A stretch of DNA of 64,000 nt, taken from the NCBI RefSeq assembly GCF_021130785.1, contig NC_060215.1:66654501-66718500 (forward strand), written 5' to 3'. Both the position numbers and the translations under genes were made by a program. Positions 27,401 through 39,987 of this stretch are shown piece by piece (position 1 is the first letter of the stretch; every line of letters starts with the position of its first letter). The notes under the pieces are model-generated. The model saw only the letters and a program-made list of their open reading frames with translations. It was not told the DNA's origin and made no database searches. The stretch is from Homalodisca vitripennis. Its lineage: Eukaryota > Arthropoda > Insecta > Hemiptera > Cicadellidae.

Positions 27401-27760
27401 GTGGCCCATGAGGACGGACAGAATAAGGCTTAAAAGGGGATCGGCCTCTCCTTAAAAAAGTCATAAAAAGAACATATTTCCAACTACGCAAAATCTCGTT
27501 GTAATATGTGACAGTATTTTGTTCTCCTAGTTATGAAGTTACATAACTAACAAGGCCAGCATGCTTTTCGGTAACATAGAAAATCTTCTTAAAAAAAAGA
27601 AAATGTCATAAAAAATTCCTTTTAACAACAAATTCGAAAGTGGCACGGTTTAAGGTAGTTTAACTAGTCCGCAAAGAGTACCATTAAATTACAATTTTGT
27701 GGTATTTAGTTTATTGGAGTGTATATTTCAATCTAAGAATATGAATTCAGACCTAAAAAT
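24440..27760. other. AT-rich non-coding stretch
   Basis: No supported gene. A small GC-richer phrase near 27385-27455 (GGCCAGTGGCCC followed by GGATCGGCCTCTCC) looks like a scrap of a mobile element. Short palindromes occur near 26865 (TTAGTACTTAGTACTAA). Confidence 0.5.
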
Positions 27761-27762
27761 GG

Positions 27763-28072
27763 GACTGTCAGTTGCTGGCCCTTGTGTTGAGGTGACAGGA
27801 AGACTGTCATGCCAGACATTACCATACACTGCGGTGGCCTAAACGTGTATGGCCAGCCATGAGAGCTGGCCCACGTCAGAGTACGGGCCGACCATAACCG
27901 TCACACACCTCAGCAGCATCACTAGACTGTCAGTTGCTACTCCTTGTGTTCAGCTGACAGAGGAGGACTGTCTCTGCCAGACATTACCATAATCGCGGTG
28001 GTCTAGACGTGTGTAGAGCCGTGAGAGCTGGCCCACGTCACAGTACGGGTCGACCATAACCGTCACACACCA
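27763..28072. repeat. Two-copy tandem duplication, unit about 162 bp
   Basis: GACTGTCAGTTGCT starts at 27763 and again at 27925. Both copies continue through CCAGACATTACCATA, GAGAGCTGGCCCACGTCA and CGACCATAACCGTCACACAC. They differ by scattered substitutions and small indels, so the duplication is not recent. The GC-rich content resembles a transposon or satellite monomer more than host coding DNA. Confidence 0.9.
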
Positions 28073-28369
28073 CCGCCAGGTTGTAGGCCGGCTTCCTACC
28101 GCTTCCTACACACAGATTTCGTCAAGAGTCTACTTCTTCTCGGAACGCCCGCCCGCCCGCCCCATCAAACACTTTAATTCAGAGCTTGATTGCCGGTAAT
28201 CAATGGAACATTGAACTCTCGTTTGAAGGTATCAATAATAATTCGTTGTCAAGTTTAAGAATCTTTTGTATATTTTCCCTCTTATATCGGTTCAACTGTT
28301 ACTCCAGTATTTTCCCAAGGAATTGACATATTATACTAACTAGCTCATGATTACTAATAACATTGCAGG

Positions 28370-28620
28370 ATCATGAGTCACATGCGGTTGTCATATACTT
28401 ATAATGTGTGTCGCGCCCCCATAGCCGAGTTTCGCGAATTCTTCAGCGATGTAATCAATACGGCTGGGAGCCGGGGCACTATGTCGTCGATCCAGTCTAC
28501 TACAACGGCAGTGCCGCTCTTTGGATGGGCGACCGCTGAACGCTCGTGTCCTTTCAACGCCTCATGTTCTACTCGTACTTTGGCGATTGCTGATAAGTCA
28601 CCTTTAAGAAAGTAACAGAA
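28370..28620. other. GC-rich island open in several frames, unrecognised
   Basis: About 240 bp of GC-rich sequence lie in AT-rich flanks. Several frames stay open on both strands. The minus-strand frame through LPAVLITSLKNS and the plus-strand frame through GHYVVDPVYYNGSAALWMGD each read somewhat like protein, but neither extends and no family is recognised. This may be a fragment of a transposon ORF or foreign DNA. A splice-acceptor-like TTGCAG lies at about 28364-28369. Confidence 0.25.
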
Positions 28621-31600
28621 ATAATCTTATTGACATGGGAGCCTGGAAAGTAAACCGGTGATCATGCACAGGAGTTGCTGGTAAGAACTATGCTACATAA
28701 AAATGCTGTTTCCGTCACAATACTAAGTTTCTCTCTCTGACATTCAGTGCTCTCTTTTGCACAGTCACCCAACGTCGGTTAGTTTCTGATGCCGAGTACG
28801 GAACGATCGTGTTGCAAGCCACACGGCTCATTTAACTATTAAGGACAGAAATAAAGGGAATTACTGGTTTGTTTAAGTAGCAAAATCTGCATCAACATTT
28901 CTAAGAGTTGTAATCGGAAACCAGAAAATATGACTAAAGCTTAAAAGTCTATTCAACTAGTTTTGAGGTTACTTTTAAGTGCATTACGTCAAACATAACA
29001 TATATTCTTGCTTTTATTGTGTTTTGTTACAAGTTTACTTTCTAGTTCAATGACTTATTCGTCAGGTCTGGTCGTATATTGATATGACTTGGCCCTCTCT
29101 AGAGGAAGGCAGCTCAAACATTCGGACATTTCTATCCTTTTCTTTACCTCTACGCCTAGTCCCCTCTATTACTCCTGTATCTGTCGGCTTGTATTGGTGA
29201 ACGATGCGATCCTTAGTATCAATTCTGAGTACATCTGTCCTGTACCTGCTAAGAACCACCAAGAGAGGTCACTGTTGACGAGTGCTAAGCGTGAAACCAA
29301 ATTAAATCTCAATTTGTATTCACTCTCTTAATTTGCTTTTATTTTTGGTTTGATGTGCTCATAATGTTTACAAACCATGAAAGTAAATGGAAACAGCTGA
29401 ATTACCAGGAGTTATTCGTATCTCAAATATGAACATTCTTTAACAGCATACTAGACGTTTTGAGTTATTTGTGACCTGTTTTGTATCAAATATTAACAAC
29501 ATATATACATTTTTATTTACAGCCCATTGAATTTCAATATTTCTCCAAAACAAGTCATTAGATTGTTGAATTATCAGTTTTATTCACTTTCAGGTAAACC
29601 ATACGTCGAATATAAATGCAATTTGATAGAAACATAAAAAACTACAATAGAAGAATGTTAAATTAAGTATCATACTTCTTATCGTAGCGATTGCGTCTAA
29701 TAGCACTATCATAAAATAATGTTAAATAATGAGTGACCTCTTTATTTTAGGTTATCAATATAGACAAGCCCGTAAAATCATTAGACCACGTAAAGGGGAA
29801 TGAATCAAATAGTCCCATAATTGTATTCCATACGAGTATGTACAATTTAAATGTTCAAATATAGGAAAGTATTTTAAATGTATAAAAAAGTATATACAAT
29901 TTAAGTAAAGTTAATATACAATTAGATTACAACCAGTAACGGTAATGGTTTAATAGTCCCGATTATTATTCACTGCATTATGCTGGTTTCTATACACACA
30001 GATGGTTTCATAACGATTGTGGATCCTGATACGCCTGCTTAATTTATTTTACATTTTGGGTTTTCTGGTAAATAGTTTTTGGTTTAACTGTGGAATTTTA
30101 AAATACATAAGAGTATTTACATAGTTGTAGCAATTTCTTTGGAAGTGGTTGTAGGAAACATATAACCATGTTCGCTACTTAATTAACATAATGTGGAGTT
30201 TATCTAAAATGTCTTGAATAATCTTCTTTTTTTATCGTATTGTCAATAATTTCAACAATCAAATAAGATAAGGAATTTTTGTATTGGTTTCTTTTATGTA
30301 TAACATTTTTTAGCCAAATTAATCTTATTATGCGTCTAGAAATGGTAGCCGATTGTTATTTTCTATTTAAAAAGTAAATTTTCAGGGAAGGGTAAAATTG
30401 TTATAGTAGGTGTATTGTAGCTTTGTCCACAAGTAGTCTGGTTACAGAAGATTATAAAATATTACGTAATAAACACAATTCTTGGAGACTTTGTCAAGTG
30501 TCTTGTGCAATTCGTGCCAATTAAAATATAGATTCGACGCCAATTCCACTAATTTGCCTTTTTCTTGAAAATCGTGTTAGTTGTGTAGAAACCGACCTCA
30601 GATCTAGTAACTGAGCTGCGGTGTTGCTTCCTACTTAAGTAAACCTTGAGCAAAGGCCGTTGTGGTTTGAATCGGAAACAGATGGCCATGTATGAAAGGT
30701 TTCTTACAGATATGTAATTACGTAATTAGTACCAGATCAAAATACAGGCTTACGCATTGATAACTCACACGTTGATGTATAACATACACGAATTTGTAAT
30801 CACGTATTGTACTTTGCCGTTGTGTATGCTACACGTTTATTATACACATACCGTATTTTTAAATATTTTCATTTGACCTGTTTGTCTTTGTGAAACAGTA
30901 GAAATCCTCATTACCAAACTAAACATTGATTAATATATTTTTGGGTTAAAATTTGGTCTGAAAATGTTCAAGTTGGAAATTTTTATTCTTTGACCAACTT
31001 GTTAAAATACAATTATTCTAATAGTAAAATGTTATGTGTTTCGTGTAAGACAGAACCAACAGCATTAGCGATGGAAATTACAAGAATAAAGAAATTACAG
31101 TAAAAATTGTTACATGATGTTTATTTTATTAGTGTTCTGAGATTAATAACATTTTATATTAAATGTAGTTAAACATAAAAAATTCGTAACAATTTCAGGC
31201 ATATTTTTGAATAATCGCCTGCACACAAAAGATAATAAAATAACTTTCATTTTAGCCTTTTTACGTAATTTCCATGTTTATTGATCTTGATTATCATTTC
31301 GTATTTTTTCGAAGATGTCAATTTATTAGCTCGTGTTCTTCATAATTAACATGATTCTGCATATTAATATTAAAATAAAACATATATACCAGTATACTGT
31401 TTGTTCACAATTCAAGCAGGTTTGAACTGGGACTTCATTTAAACAAAAGGCAACAATAAAAATCTATCAGGGAATGAACTTCTGTCTTATTTTGAGTTAA
31501 ATAACATATTTATTTACTTAAATTACCAAAATCGTAATTTAAATACACATATAATCTGCATTTAACATGGGGGAATCTTGAAATGGTTCTCTGTTTTAAA

Positions 31601-31850
31601 TTTTCGCCTATAACCTATCCGGTAATAACTGAATTCTACGTTCGGAGCAGTGCGTTGGACTACGCATCACTTAATAAAAAAATAACACGGGGCATTCTAT
31701 ATCTAATAGTGTCAGTATTTTTCTGTTCAACTGTTCGTTTAGTAGTAAAAGACAGTAGTTCTGTACATAGTATATAAATGTCGTGTACACTTGATTTATT
31801 GACTGAAGTGTGTCGGCTTTGCGCTAAGGTAGATTGAACTGTCAAATGTC
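28620..31850. other. AT-rich intergenic DNA upstream of the WD40 gene
   Basis: No supported gene or repeat. Mirror-image frames at 29062-29262 (minus) and 29089-29331 (plus) overlap one another, as chance frames do. Confidence 0.5.
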
Positions 31851-32022
31851 AGTATTGTCGATGATGTAAGTGAGTGACTTATCAGCGGCTTTTCGGCACG
31901 TTCCTCAGCTTATCTGTGACCTCTGCAGTCGACTGCCTCTGGAGGAAAGCGACTAGCGAGTGTTCGTGCGAGTGCGTGACACTTTGTTGTCTATTGCTGC
32001 TGTTTGTGAAGTGGAACATGAA
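31845..32022 (+). promoter_or_regulatory. Probable promoter / 5' leader of the Wdr62-like gene
   Basis: A CpG-richer stretch directly precedes the candidate first coding exon. It includes a TCAGT initiator-like motif at 31849-31853 and GC-rich sequence at about 31885-31980. No TATA box stands out. A very short upstream ORF (ATG at 32018, four codons, stop TAA 32030-32032) overlaps the main ATG at 32023 in another frame and could damp translation. The transcription start cannot be fixed from sequence alone. Confidence 0.4.
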
Positions 32023-32082
32023 ATGGGAATAACCTCGGGACCTAAAGTGATGCGGGATAAGGATAACCTTCCAGCCTACGAT
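32023..32082 (+). CDS. Candidate exon 1 of WDR62/MAPKBP1-like gene (partial)
   Basis: This exon would encode the first 20 residues, MGITSGPKVMRDKDNLPAYD, before a consensus donor GAT|GTGAGT at 32083. The ATG has G at -3 and G at +4, a good context. The exon ends in phase 0, and the certain exon 2 begins in phase 0, so the two join without a frame break and place VKLERVLG straight after the short N-terminus. In the vertebrate proteins the same core is preceded by a longer, basic N-terminal tail. The short tail here is therefore either a lineage feature or a sign that a different first exon is used. The upstream frame is open to a GTG at 31960, but the ATG is preferred. The call rests on splice phase and context, not on homology of these 20 residues. 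Confidence 0.5.
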
Positions 32083-35000
32083 GTGAGTATCTTCATCAAT
32101 TATATATTAAGTATCTTTATGACCTTGGTTGAAGCGTTGCCATTGAAACACGCTTAAATTAATTTCACCTGGTAAAATAATTCGTGCCAATCCAGGAACA
32201 ATGTTCATCTCATTTGTGTCTCATCAGGCTGAGATCTGATAATTGGGTAACATTAAAAATGTTAATTTACATATATATAATACTTTATTTCCTTTTTAAT
32301 GATTTATAATAACTTTTTAAGAATTTAACACAAGTAATTTGCCTTTCCTCAGAAGAAAGGAGAGTGCTTAAACAAAAAGATTTTAGTTGCTTCGTTTTTG
32401 CATGGCACCAACAGGAAAATCACTTACACAATTATTTAATTTAATGCATATGTCTCGGCATATAAATTGATTTGTGTAAGGTTGTAAGTTAAAAATAAAA
32501 GTTAACTTGTTTACGTTTTATGTTTTGTACAAAAGCTCACTTGTATTTATATTTATTGCAAGTAGGATGGTTGTCATCTTATAATATATTTGTGGTGGAT
32601 TATTGAGTATGAAATCAGTGTCGTTCAGGCAATTTGCAAATAATGAACCCGATTTATAGGGCTTTTAAACTCACTTCTAAAATAGAAATAGACTTTTACA
32701 AACGTGAAAATTTTCATATTGCGGTATCACGAGTTTTTAAATTAATTGACATATTTTTTTTTATAATTCATAAAAAAGTTTCTAAATTAGGTTTTAATTC
32801 ACTTAAAGCAAATTCCAGATCTTGCTATTGTTAGTGTTCTGTGGTAGATCAATTAAGAGAGATGTGCGTAAAAGTAATTCAAGAATGATAGGCTCTCGTT
32901 GTTATAAATCGTAGTAAAATTGTATAATATTTTAATCACAAGTAATAAACAATCCCGTATTATTAAGCTGATAATATGCAACAGAAATACATTTTATTGT
33001 AAACCTTTTAAAATATTCTATGAAACATACAAAGAACCATGCAGGGCTAAGAAAACTCCATATTTAAAACGCTTGCTTTTCCAAAATAATGAGACTGTAG
33101 ATATTTGTGAACTATTAAAATTGTTAACACAATAGCAACTTCTGGCTATTTTGTGTCTGTAATCATCAGTAGTTTTAATCGTATTGTTGGAACAAAAGTA
33201 GCCTACTAAATCGACTTGAACAGCTTACGTGGTTGTGTTACAAGTTTGTGTATTTCAATAGGATTTTATCAACAATTAACACTGGTGCAATTAGCACAGT
33301 GTTCACTACTGGGTAAGAGACAGTGAGATTTATAGATAGTTATATACTATAATTACTCTGTACCTACACTAATTAATGGTAAATTAAACGTCACTTATAA
33401 AACATAGGAAGTGAACTGTTTATTCGAAAATATTTGCAATAGAAAGTGACATATGTTATGTCAGTTAGGCGTAATACTGTATCAACAGCATAATAGAAGC
33501 TTTTACGAAACTGGGACATTGAAAGCATATTGTAAAATGTCTAATATTTCTAAAATATTGGACATGTTTTGTCTGTTACTTTGGTTGTATGATTTTGATG
33601 CCTGGGAGCTTCTGCAAACGGTATTTTGCATTATTAATTAGTTTGATTAATTTTGAAGAGAGATAATAGAAATGGGCCTTTTGTGAATACTGAACAACAA
33701 TCGGATTCAGGATGAAAAAGTCCTTCGAAAACCCGTCTTTAGTGGGTTACTGAAACATATATTTTTAATTTGTACTAAACTGTATTGCAACCGTAAATCC
33801 TATACAGAGTTTTATCTGTGCCCGTTTATATATTTTGTACTACAACATTCTGTCGAAGTTTTGGCATGGTGATATTTATATAATATGATGTCTCCATAAA
33901 GCCTTCAACTCCTCTTTCTTTTAAATAGAAATAAAGGCTACATCTAAATCTTATACCTTGAATCTTTAACTTAATTAACGTGTATAGTCCATAAGTTAAT
34001 TTAAATGTGAAAAGAAGACTATTTCGTCTCTCTCCATTTTCACAATGAGAGGCAAACAATCTTTTCAAGAGTTGCAAACCTCCAGTACGGGTTATTTCAT
34101 ATTACAAATATGTACTAAATATTAATTTAAACCAAAATTCTAAATAAAAACGAATAGCATTTGTTTTTATTTTATTTCAGTAGTTCTACGAATTGTCTAT
34201 AAATGCTTAAACAAGGAGAAAACATAAACGTAATTCATTTTCGAAATCGTAATACAAATAGCTAGAATCTTCTGGAAATATAAGAGCATTAGTATATTAA
34301 GTAACTTGACCTAACAATTAAGGTGCAGTTGTGTAGGTTTTTTACTTTTTACTTCAAAAATTGATTGTCATATTTCTAGGGTCAACATTTGAAATGAAAT
34401 TAGTTTTAACTGGATCACATAAAAAACTATGATATGCTGGGAGTTTTAATTAAAACGTGTGCGTAACCTCCCTATATTAGTATTACTTCCACTAATTGCC
34501 ACCATATGAAACCCGATACTGTACTCTCCGTGTTTGTACATGTAGCGTGATTAGTCCAAGCAAATGCCATGTTGATGTGCCTTATTTCGTTATTGTGCCT
34601 TACCATTTATTTTACATTGTAGAGCGATGAGTCAAGACTCCGAACTAACTTTTGGCAAAGGCAATCGATGTATAAGTAATATATACTGCCATATTTTCAC
34701 TCGATTTCGCAAATTATTTGAAACACAGCGTTATTTCCTCTCTATGGTGGTTCAGTGCTCACCCCATAGACAGAGAACAACAGTTATTGGCGTTTAAGAA
34801 AGCTAGGAGGTTGCCATCCGCCAAAAGAGTGAAGAAGCAGAAGAAAATAAGGTTAATTAGTTATCTCGCTGTGCAAATTTGCGGTTGTGGACATGGGAAG
34901 ATGGGCATAAGCGACAACATTTGTTGTATCAAACCAGCACATTGTATAGCGTTGTATTCATTTACAAATGGATCAATTGTTTTCGTTGGAAGTTCTAACT

Positions 35001-36600
35001 TCGTCGACATGATGATCACGCACCTACTTAGCTATAGCTTTAAAACAGATTGTACACGAACAAACTCGAATTTAGAACATTCTTACAATAACAGAAGTCT
35101 GCTTTCGTATTATGGAAGTGTATAATTTGCTCCACAAGTCGGAATTTTAATTAGGGTATGTTTATGGTCATCTCAAGTGAAAGGTCAGGCTGCACTACGG
35201 CCTTAGCGTTGTCACAATAGGTCGAGGGCGAGCCATTTGCGTTTCCCGAACAGTGTTGCACGCGGTACACGGGCTAACAACAAGGTACAGGTATGCTCGT
35301 GTATCCTACTATGACAAACTGTCATCACTGAATCTGCTTGGATACTCGTATTGCACCAAGGATGTCCGTTTAGTGGCAGTGATTTTGGGTCCTATTTCGA
35401 AAGCTGAATGATTTCCTTGCTAACTAAATTCTCTTAGGAATTCAAAATAGGATTCTAAAAAAGATAAAATTCAAATTAATTCAAAACTTGATTTGTTATT
35501 TCAAACAATTAATTCTTATGTAATACAGTATGATGACATCTATAATGAAATATGTCGAAGACTTTATATTAATTCCATCAGTTGTTTCTTTTGATTGTAA
35601 TCAGTAATCGTTACAAATTTAAAACATCGTTGCTACATGAAATACAGAATTACAGATACGTTTCGATCGATAACGTACATCTACCGAGAGGGAAAATAGT
35701 GCAAGTTCAAATTAAAAATTGGAGAGGAGTAGCCTAGATCACGTGCAGTTTTATAGCAGTGTCGGTGTAACTAAGAGAATAATAAACGTAACTAGAGTTC
35801 AGCTGGATACGGCTTACAATGAATGATATTGTACGTTACCATCGAACCATTTGGGGAAGATTTGTTCTAATTTTAACCTGGAATTATAATTATTTAACAT
35901 AAACATTAAAAACGTTGTGAAATATCTGTAGTAGTAGAAGCGTTGCTAAATTTTGAAATAAGGATGTGATTGTCTTACAGGCTTTATCAATTATATTATT
36001 AAAAAACCACTGGAAATTGTCCTACGAAATTCCTAATACCCCATAATAACAATGTTATAATTCAAACATTTTACGTCCTCATTTTTTGGTCGTAGAATTA
36101 TGAAATTTCAAGGTTTTGAAGATTTAATCAAAAACGCAACAAATCTACTTTTAAGTTTTTCGATGCTCTTTTAGTTTTCAGAAAAAAATCTCATGCCGTT
36201 TTGTATTTAGTCGTTTAAATATTCAACAAATATGTTTTACGTTATTCTATAAACTAAAAGTTTTGTACTTTATTCTAAAAATTAAAAAGCGTTTGGATGT
36301 GTATTAACCATGTCATGAAAGTGAAACGTCTCTTATCACACTACTACCAGAAATAGGAGCATAACAGTGTTTGAGGTGTAACATTATTGGTTTGAAGTAA
36401 ACCTCGAGGTTCTTTCACTACAGTACACTTAGTAAATCCCACTATTTTAAATTTCACATTTCAAAATTGATTGTGATAAAACTATTTTTTTTTTTTTATT
36501 TTTTTTTACAAATCTTGATATAATAATATTGAGACAACTTTTAAACAAATTTTGTAAATCGTTATATACACTTATGTACTTCTAAGGCGAGAGAGCATAT

Positions 36601-37138
36601 ACAGGGTGTAAAAAAGTCCCACACTGGCTTGGTAACTCCCGAACGATTGCAGGTAAAGCAATAAAACTTGGTACATCATTACTGCATCTATAAATTTACT
36701 TTTGGAAATAACTACAAATTTTTTGTAATGTCAAGGGGATGGCCCGCAAAGAAGAAAATCTTGAATGAGTAGTATATAAAATTAAAGATCTTTATTAGTA
36801 GAGTACAATGCCCAAAATCTGACCTCAAAGGGTTCACTCTTTAAAAAATTATGCTGGTTTAAAGTTTGAAACATTTACAATCTAGGTCCCGTTCTAGATG
36901 GTTTAATATTCTTGTCTTAGCTCAAGTTGCACTAAAAACCTTTAATTTGATATACTACTCGACCTATGCTCATTTAAGATTTCCTTGTGACTCTCGGGCC
37001 ATCCCCCTGACATGACAAAAATATGGTAGTTACTTAAAAAAGTACATTTATAGGTACAGTAATGATGTATCAATTTGTATTGCTAAACCTGTAATCATTC
37101 AGGAATTATCAAGCCCGTGCGGGATTTTTTTGTCTGTA
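36601..37138. mobile_element. Foldback / MITE-like element with long inverted arms
   Basis: The left arm, starting ACAGGGTGTAAAAAAGTCCC at 36601, is mirrored by the right arm ending at about 37138, whose reverse complement reads ACAGACAAAAAAATCCC. The arms stay alignable for about 180-190 bp each, through TACATCATTACTG and GGGGATGGCCCG, with a loop at about 36796-36940. Identity is imperfect (I estimate about 70-75%), so the element is old. It has no ORF. The termini resemble short CAGGGTGT-type ends of non-autonomous DNA transposons in arthropods, but I cannot name the family. Target-site duplications are unclear because both flanks are TA-rich. Confidence 0.8.
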
Positions 37139-37299
37139 TGTATATAAAATATATACAATTCAATATTCCATTTTATCTTTTTAAGAAAGGAATTTCCATC
37201 GTATCCCTTTATCGCGGTTCAAGTCACGACTTATCGCTTCGACTCTTATAATTTCAACTATTCGTTTTTGTTTGCGTTATCATTGTATATGTCTGTGTC

Positions 37300-37700
37300 G
37301 GAGGCCGACTTATAAACATCGGTGTTAAATGAATTGGTCAGTGGAAGATCTCGTATTAAGACTCTTGCGACCGTAAATCAGCGGAGTAGCGGTCGATTTA
37401 GCAGAAGAGAGCGAATGACAGGAAAAAGGAAATAGTTAAAAGGAAGTACCGTACGTGACACTTCCTGAGGCCGTACTGCCGCCCAGAGTAGTTGGCCTGC
37501 ATTAGTCTAGCACTGCACAGTGCAGACCGGTACAGAAGTGGAGATGCAGGAAACGTGCTTCTGTGACAGGAATACTGAGAGGAAGGACGAACCGGGAGGA
37601 TGATGGAAGACTCGAGTGAAGGTCGTGTACATCAATAATCGTGGTCGCTGGGTCGCGGCCTTCGACCGGTTTGTAGTTGAAGCAATCACGAGACGATTAA
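37300..37700. other. GC-richer spacer upstream of the minisatellite
   Basis: Moderately GC-rich sequence containing a 60-codon minus-strand frame (37507-37689) that has no recognisable domain. No gene is supported. Confidence 0.35.
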
Positions 37701-37710
37701 ACGCTGTTTA

Positions 37711-38024
37711 TCACTTTGCTTTGATAAAGTAGATAAGTGAACCCGGCTTGTTACTTTGCTTTGATAAAGTAGATAAGTGAACCCGGCATGTTACTTTGCT
37801 TTGATAAAGTTGATAATTGAACCCGGCATGTTACTTTGCTTTAATAAAGTAGATAAGTGAACCCGGCATGTTACTTTGCTTTGATAAAGTAGACAATTGA
37901 ACCCGGCCTGTTACTTTGCTTTGATAAAGTAGATAATTGAACCCGGCCTGTTACTTTGCTTTGATAAAGTAGATAATTGAACCCGGCCTGTTACTTTGCT
38001 TTGATAAAGTAGAAAACTGAACCC
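37711..38024. repeat. 40-bp minisatellite, 8 copies
   Basis: The unit starts at 37711, 37751, 37791, 37831, 37871, 37911, 37951 and 37991, an exact 40-bp period without indels. The core is TTTGCTTTGATAAAGTAGA, followed by ACCCGGC. Copies differ by a few substitutions: CTTG/CATG/CCTG after the CCCGG, AAGTG versus AATTG, and a divergent last copy. The ACTTT...AAAGT arms inside each unit can form a small hairpin. Three neighbouring copies share the CCTG/AATTG variant, which indicates local homogenisation. Confidence 0.97.
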
Positions 38025-38360
38025 TTATCTCCCGCACTCTTAGGTATATTTGTTTACTCTCTTAGAACGTAGACTATATTTTAAGGCGAAGCGTTAAATT
38101 GTACAGTACGTCTTGCAGTTCACCAGGGTTTTTAATGAAGCCGTAACGTATTGTTCAAGCCTTTAAAATACCAACAATTTAATTTATTATTGCCAATAAA
38201 TTGTGATGTACAGTGTGAAATAAAACTGAGTATTTTGAAATTAGACCCTCTTCTAAAATGTGTATTAAAACTACAGCAACTGATGTGTTTGCATCGGATG
38301 AATTCTAATTTTGTAATGAAACTGGAACTATTGTACCGGTTAACACTTTCAGCCCCATAT

Positions 38361-38686
38361 GTATAAATATGATACACGTTGCACTATGAGCTCACGCCCA
38401 CGTGCATCATTTTGATACACTGTAAAACCCAGCCAAAAAGTGTAAAAGTTTATCCACAGCCCAAGGCTTACTAACGTGTGGAATCATTCCTCTGATTGCC
38501 TTCATGCATAAAAAAATCAAAACAACTGATTAATAACATTCTTAGAGCATTTTTTTAGACTGTGCATCATTATGATGCATATGGGCCATAATGCATGTTT
38601 TTGTTTTCTTTTTTACCACAATGGCCCACTGTGAGTCAATATGATGCACATTTTCAAATTTCAACATGTGCATCATTTTGGCTCAC
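38361..38686. repeat. Five 19-bp near-palindromic motifs, left end of piggyBac relic
   Basis: Variants of GTGCATCATWWTGATGCAC occur at about 38361-38377 (shortened), 38402-38420, 38562-38580, 38631-38649 and 38668-38686. Each is close to its own reverse complement. Clustering at the transposon end suggests binding sites for the element's transposase. Confidence 0.75.
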
Positions 38687-39104
38687 GGAGCTGAAAAGTA
38701 TAAAAATCCTATTTTCTGGCCTATTCTTTTATTTCTAGCTAAATGAAATCAACTTTCTTTGACAGTAAGTGTTTTTGGTAGGTTAGACAAGGTAAAGTTT
38801 GTTTGGTAATATATATTAGGTTAAGTTATGTCTCAATAGAAAATAAATAAAAATGGTTTGTCCATAATACGGCTTCCATCTAAAGTTATGTTAGGATATG
38901 AATAATCCTATAAAGTTCCATATTTACCTAACCTATTTACATAATGTACCCTAACCTAAAGGATGGATTTTATGATATAATATTAGATAAGTTGCTAACA
39001 AATTTGTTTGATTGGGCAAACGTTTTGGAAAAAAAACATAGATTTACTATGAACATATTTTATTTTACAATCTGGATATTACTATTCAGGTAGGCTACTA
39101 CAGC

Positions 39105-39240
39105 TTATTTTTTTACACATCGATGTTTTTTGAAAAAGCAGTCCATACACATGTACTTCTGCTCTGGACAACCAGGACACATTGTTCTAACTTGAAGTGT
39201 TTTCTTTTTGCAGCTTGTAACCGACCCACACGGGATTGGT
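39105..39240 (-). pseudogene. piggyBac C-terminal Cys-rich domain remnant
   Basis: In a different minus-strand frame from the N-terminal fragment, this segment encodes CPGCPEQKYMCMDCFFKKH and ends at TAA (39105-39107). The CxxC...CxxC...H spacing matches the zinc-binding C-terminal domain of piggyBac transposases, which recognises the element's end sequences. An upstream cysteine (SCKKK) in the same frame may belong to it. It overlaps the tail of the N-terminal frame, so the deletion junction lies at about 39230-39260 and also shifts the frame by one. Confidence 0.75.
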
Positions 39241-39768
39241 AACGTTTATATAAGGAGTGTAACTATTATTTCCTTTCAATATACTCATAATTAAACACTG
39301 CTCAGCGTACCGATTTGTTTCATTTACAATCATATCCAAGACTTCATCATCAATGAACAGAGAGTAGAACTCAAATGGTGAATTATCTCTTAATTTAGCC
39401 TTTGCAGCATCAGTTACACCAGGAAGCTGTCTAGGTGAAAATTCAAAGTTATTTAAATAACCTTTAACTTTGTGCCATATCACAACATCACCTTCTTTAC
39501 TTACTAATATTTCATCGTCTACTTCATCACTATTATTTATTATACGGTTTACTAAAGATTTTTCATTTTCTGGTAAGTCTATTTCCATTTGATTGAGGTT
39601 AGGTTGCTCCATCCTGCTGTCATCACTTTCATATTCAATGTCTGTTAAATGCACTGATGGATCATCTGAATCATTTAAATTTTGAAATAAACTTGGTACA
39701 CTATCACTACTGCTTTCATTGTCATAAAATGACATGTTAAGTTGGTCTCTTATGCCTTCAGAATTCAT
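39187..39768 (-). pseudogene. piggyBac-like transposase, N-terminal fragment (193 codons)
   Basis: The frame starts at a true ATG (39766-39768). Residues about 1-95 are acidic and Ser/Asn-rich, typical of piggyBac N-termini. Residues about 112-160 carry the family block leading into the transposase core: PGVTDAAKAKLRDNSPFEFY, then LFIDDEVLDMIVNETNRYAE. In intact relatives this block leads into about 350 residues holding the three catalytic aspartates. Here the frame runs only about 30 residues further and stops at 39187. The core is missing, so the product cannot be a transposase, although it might still be expressed as a DNA-binding or dimerising fragment. Family assignment is confident from the conserved block; function is judged lost. 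Confidence 0.85.
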
Positions 39769-39987
39769 ATTTCATAAAGAAATCATCCAAGCAACACAAA
39801 CACTCCAAGCCAAGATCTGGGCAAAACAGCTGTTTTTGTAAACAATGCAGTGTTGCCAACCGCCAACCAATTTATGACCCATCACTGCCCTGTGGTCCCA
39901 CAGTCCCACACAACACAGTATGCTATGCAGTTTTAATGTAATTGTGCATAAAAAAGGCTCACAGCTTGATTAAAACAGTAGTTTTGT

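Noticed and set aside
34718..35125. 135-codon plus-strand open frame
   Set aside because: It begins at a TTG rather than ATG and has no recognisable motif, no splice context and no GC rise. It lies inside the presumed intron 1.
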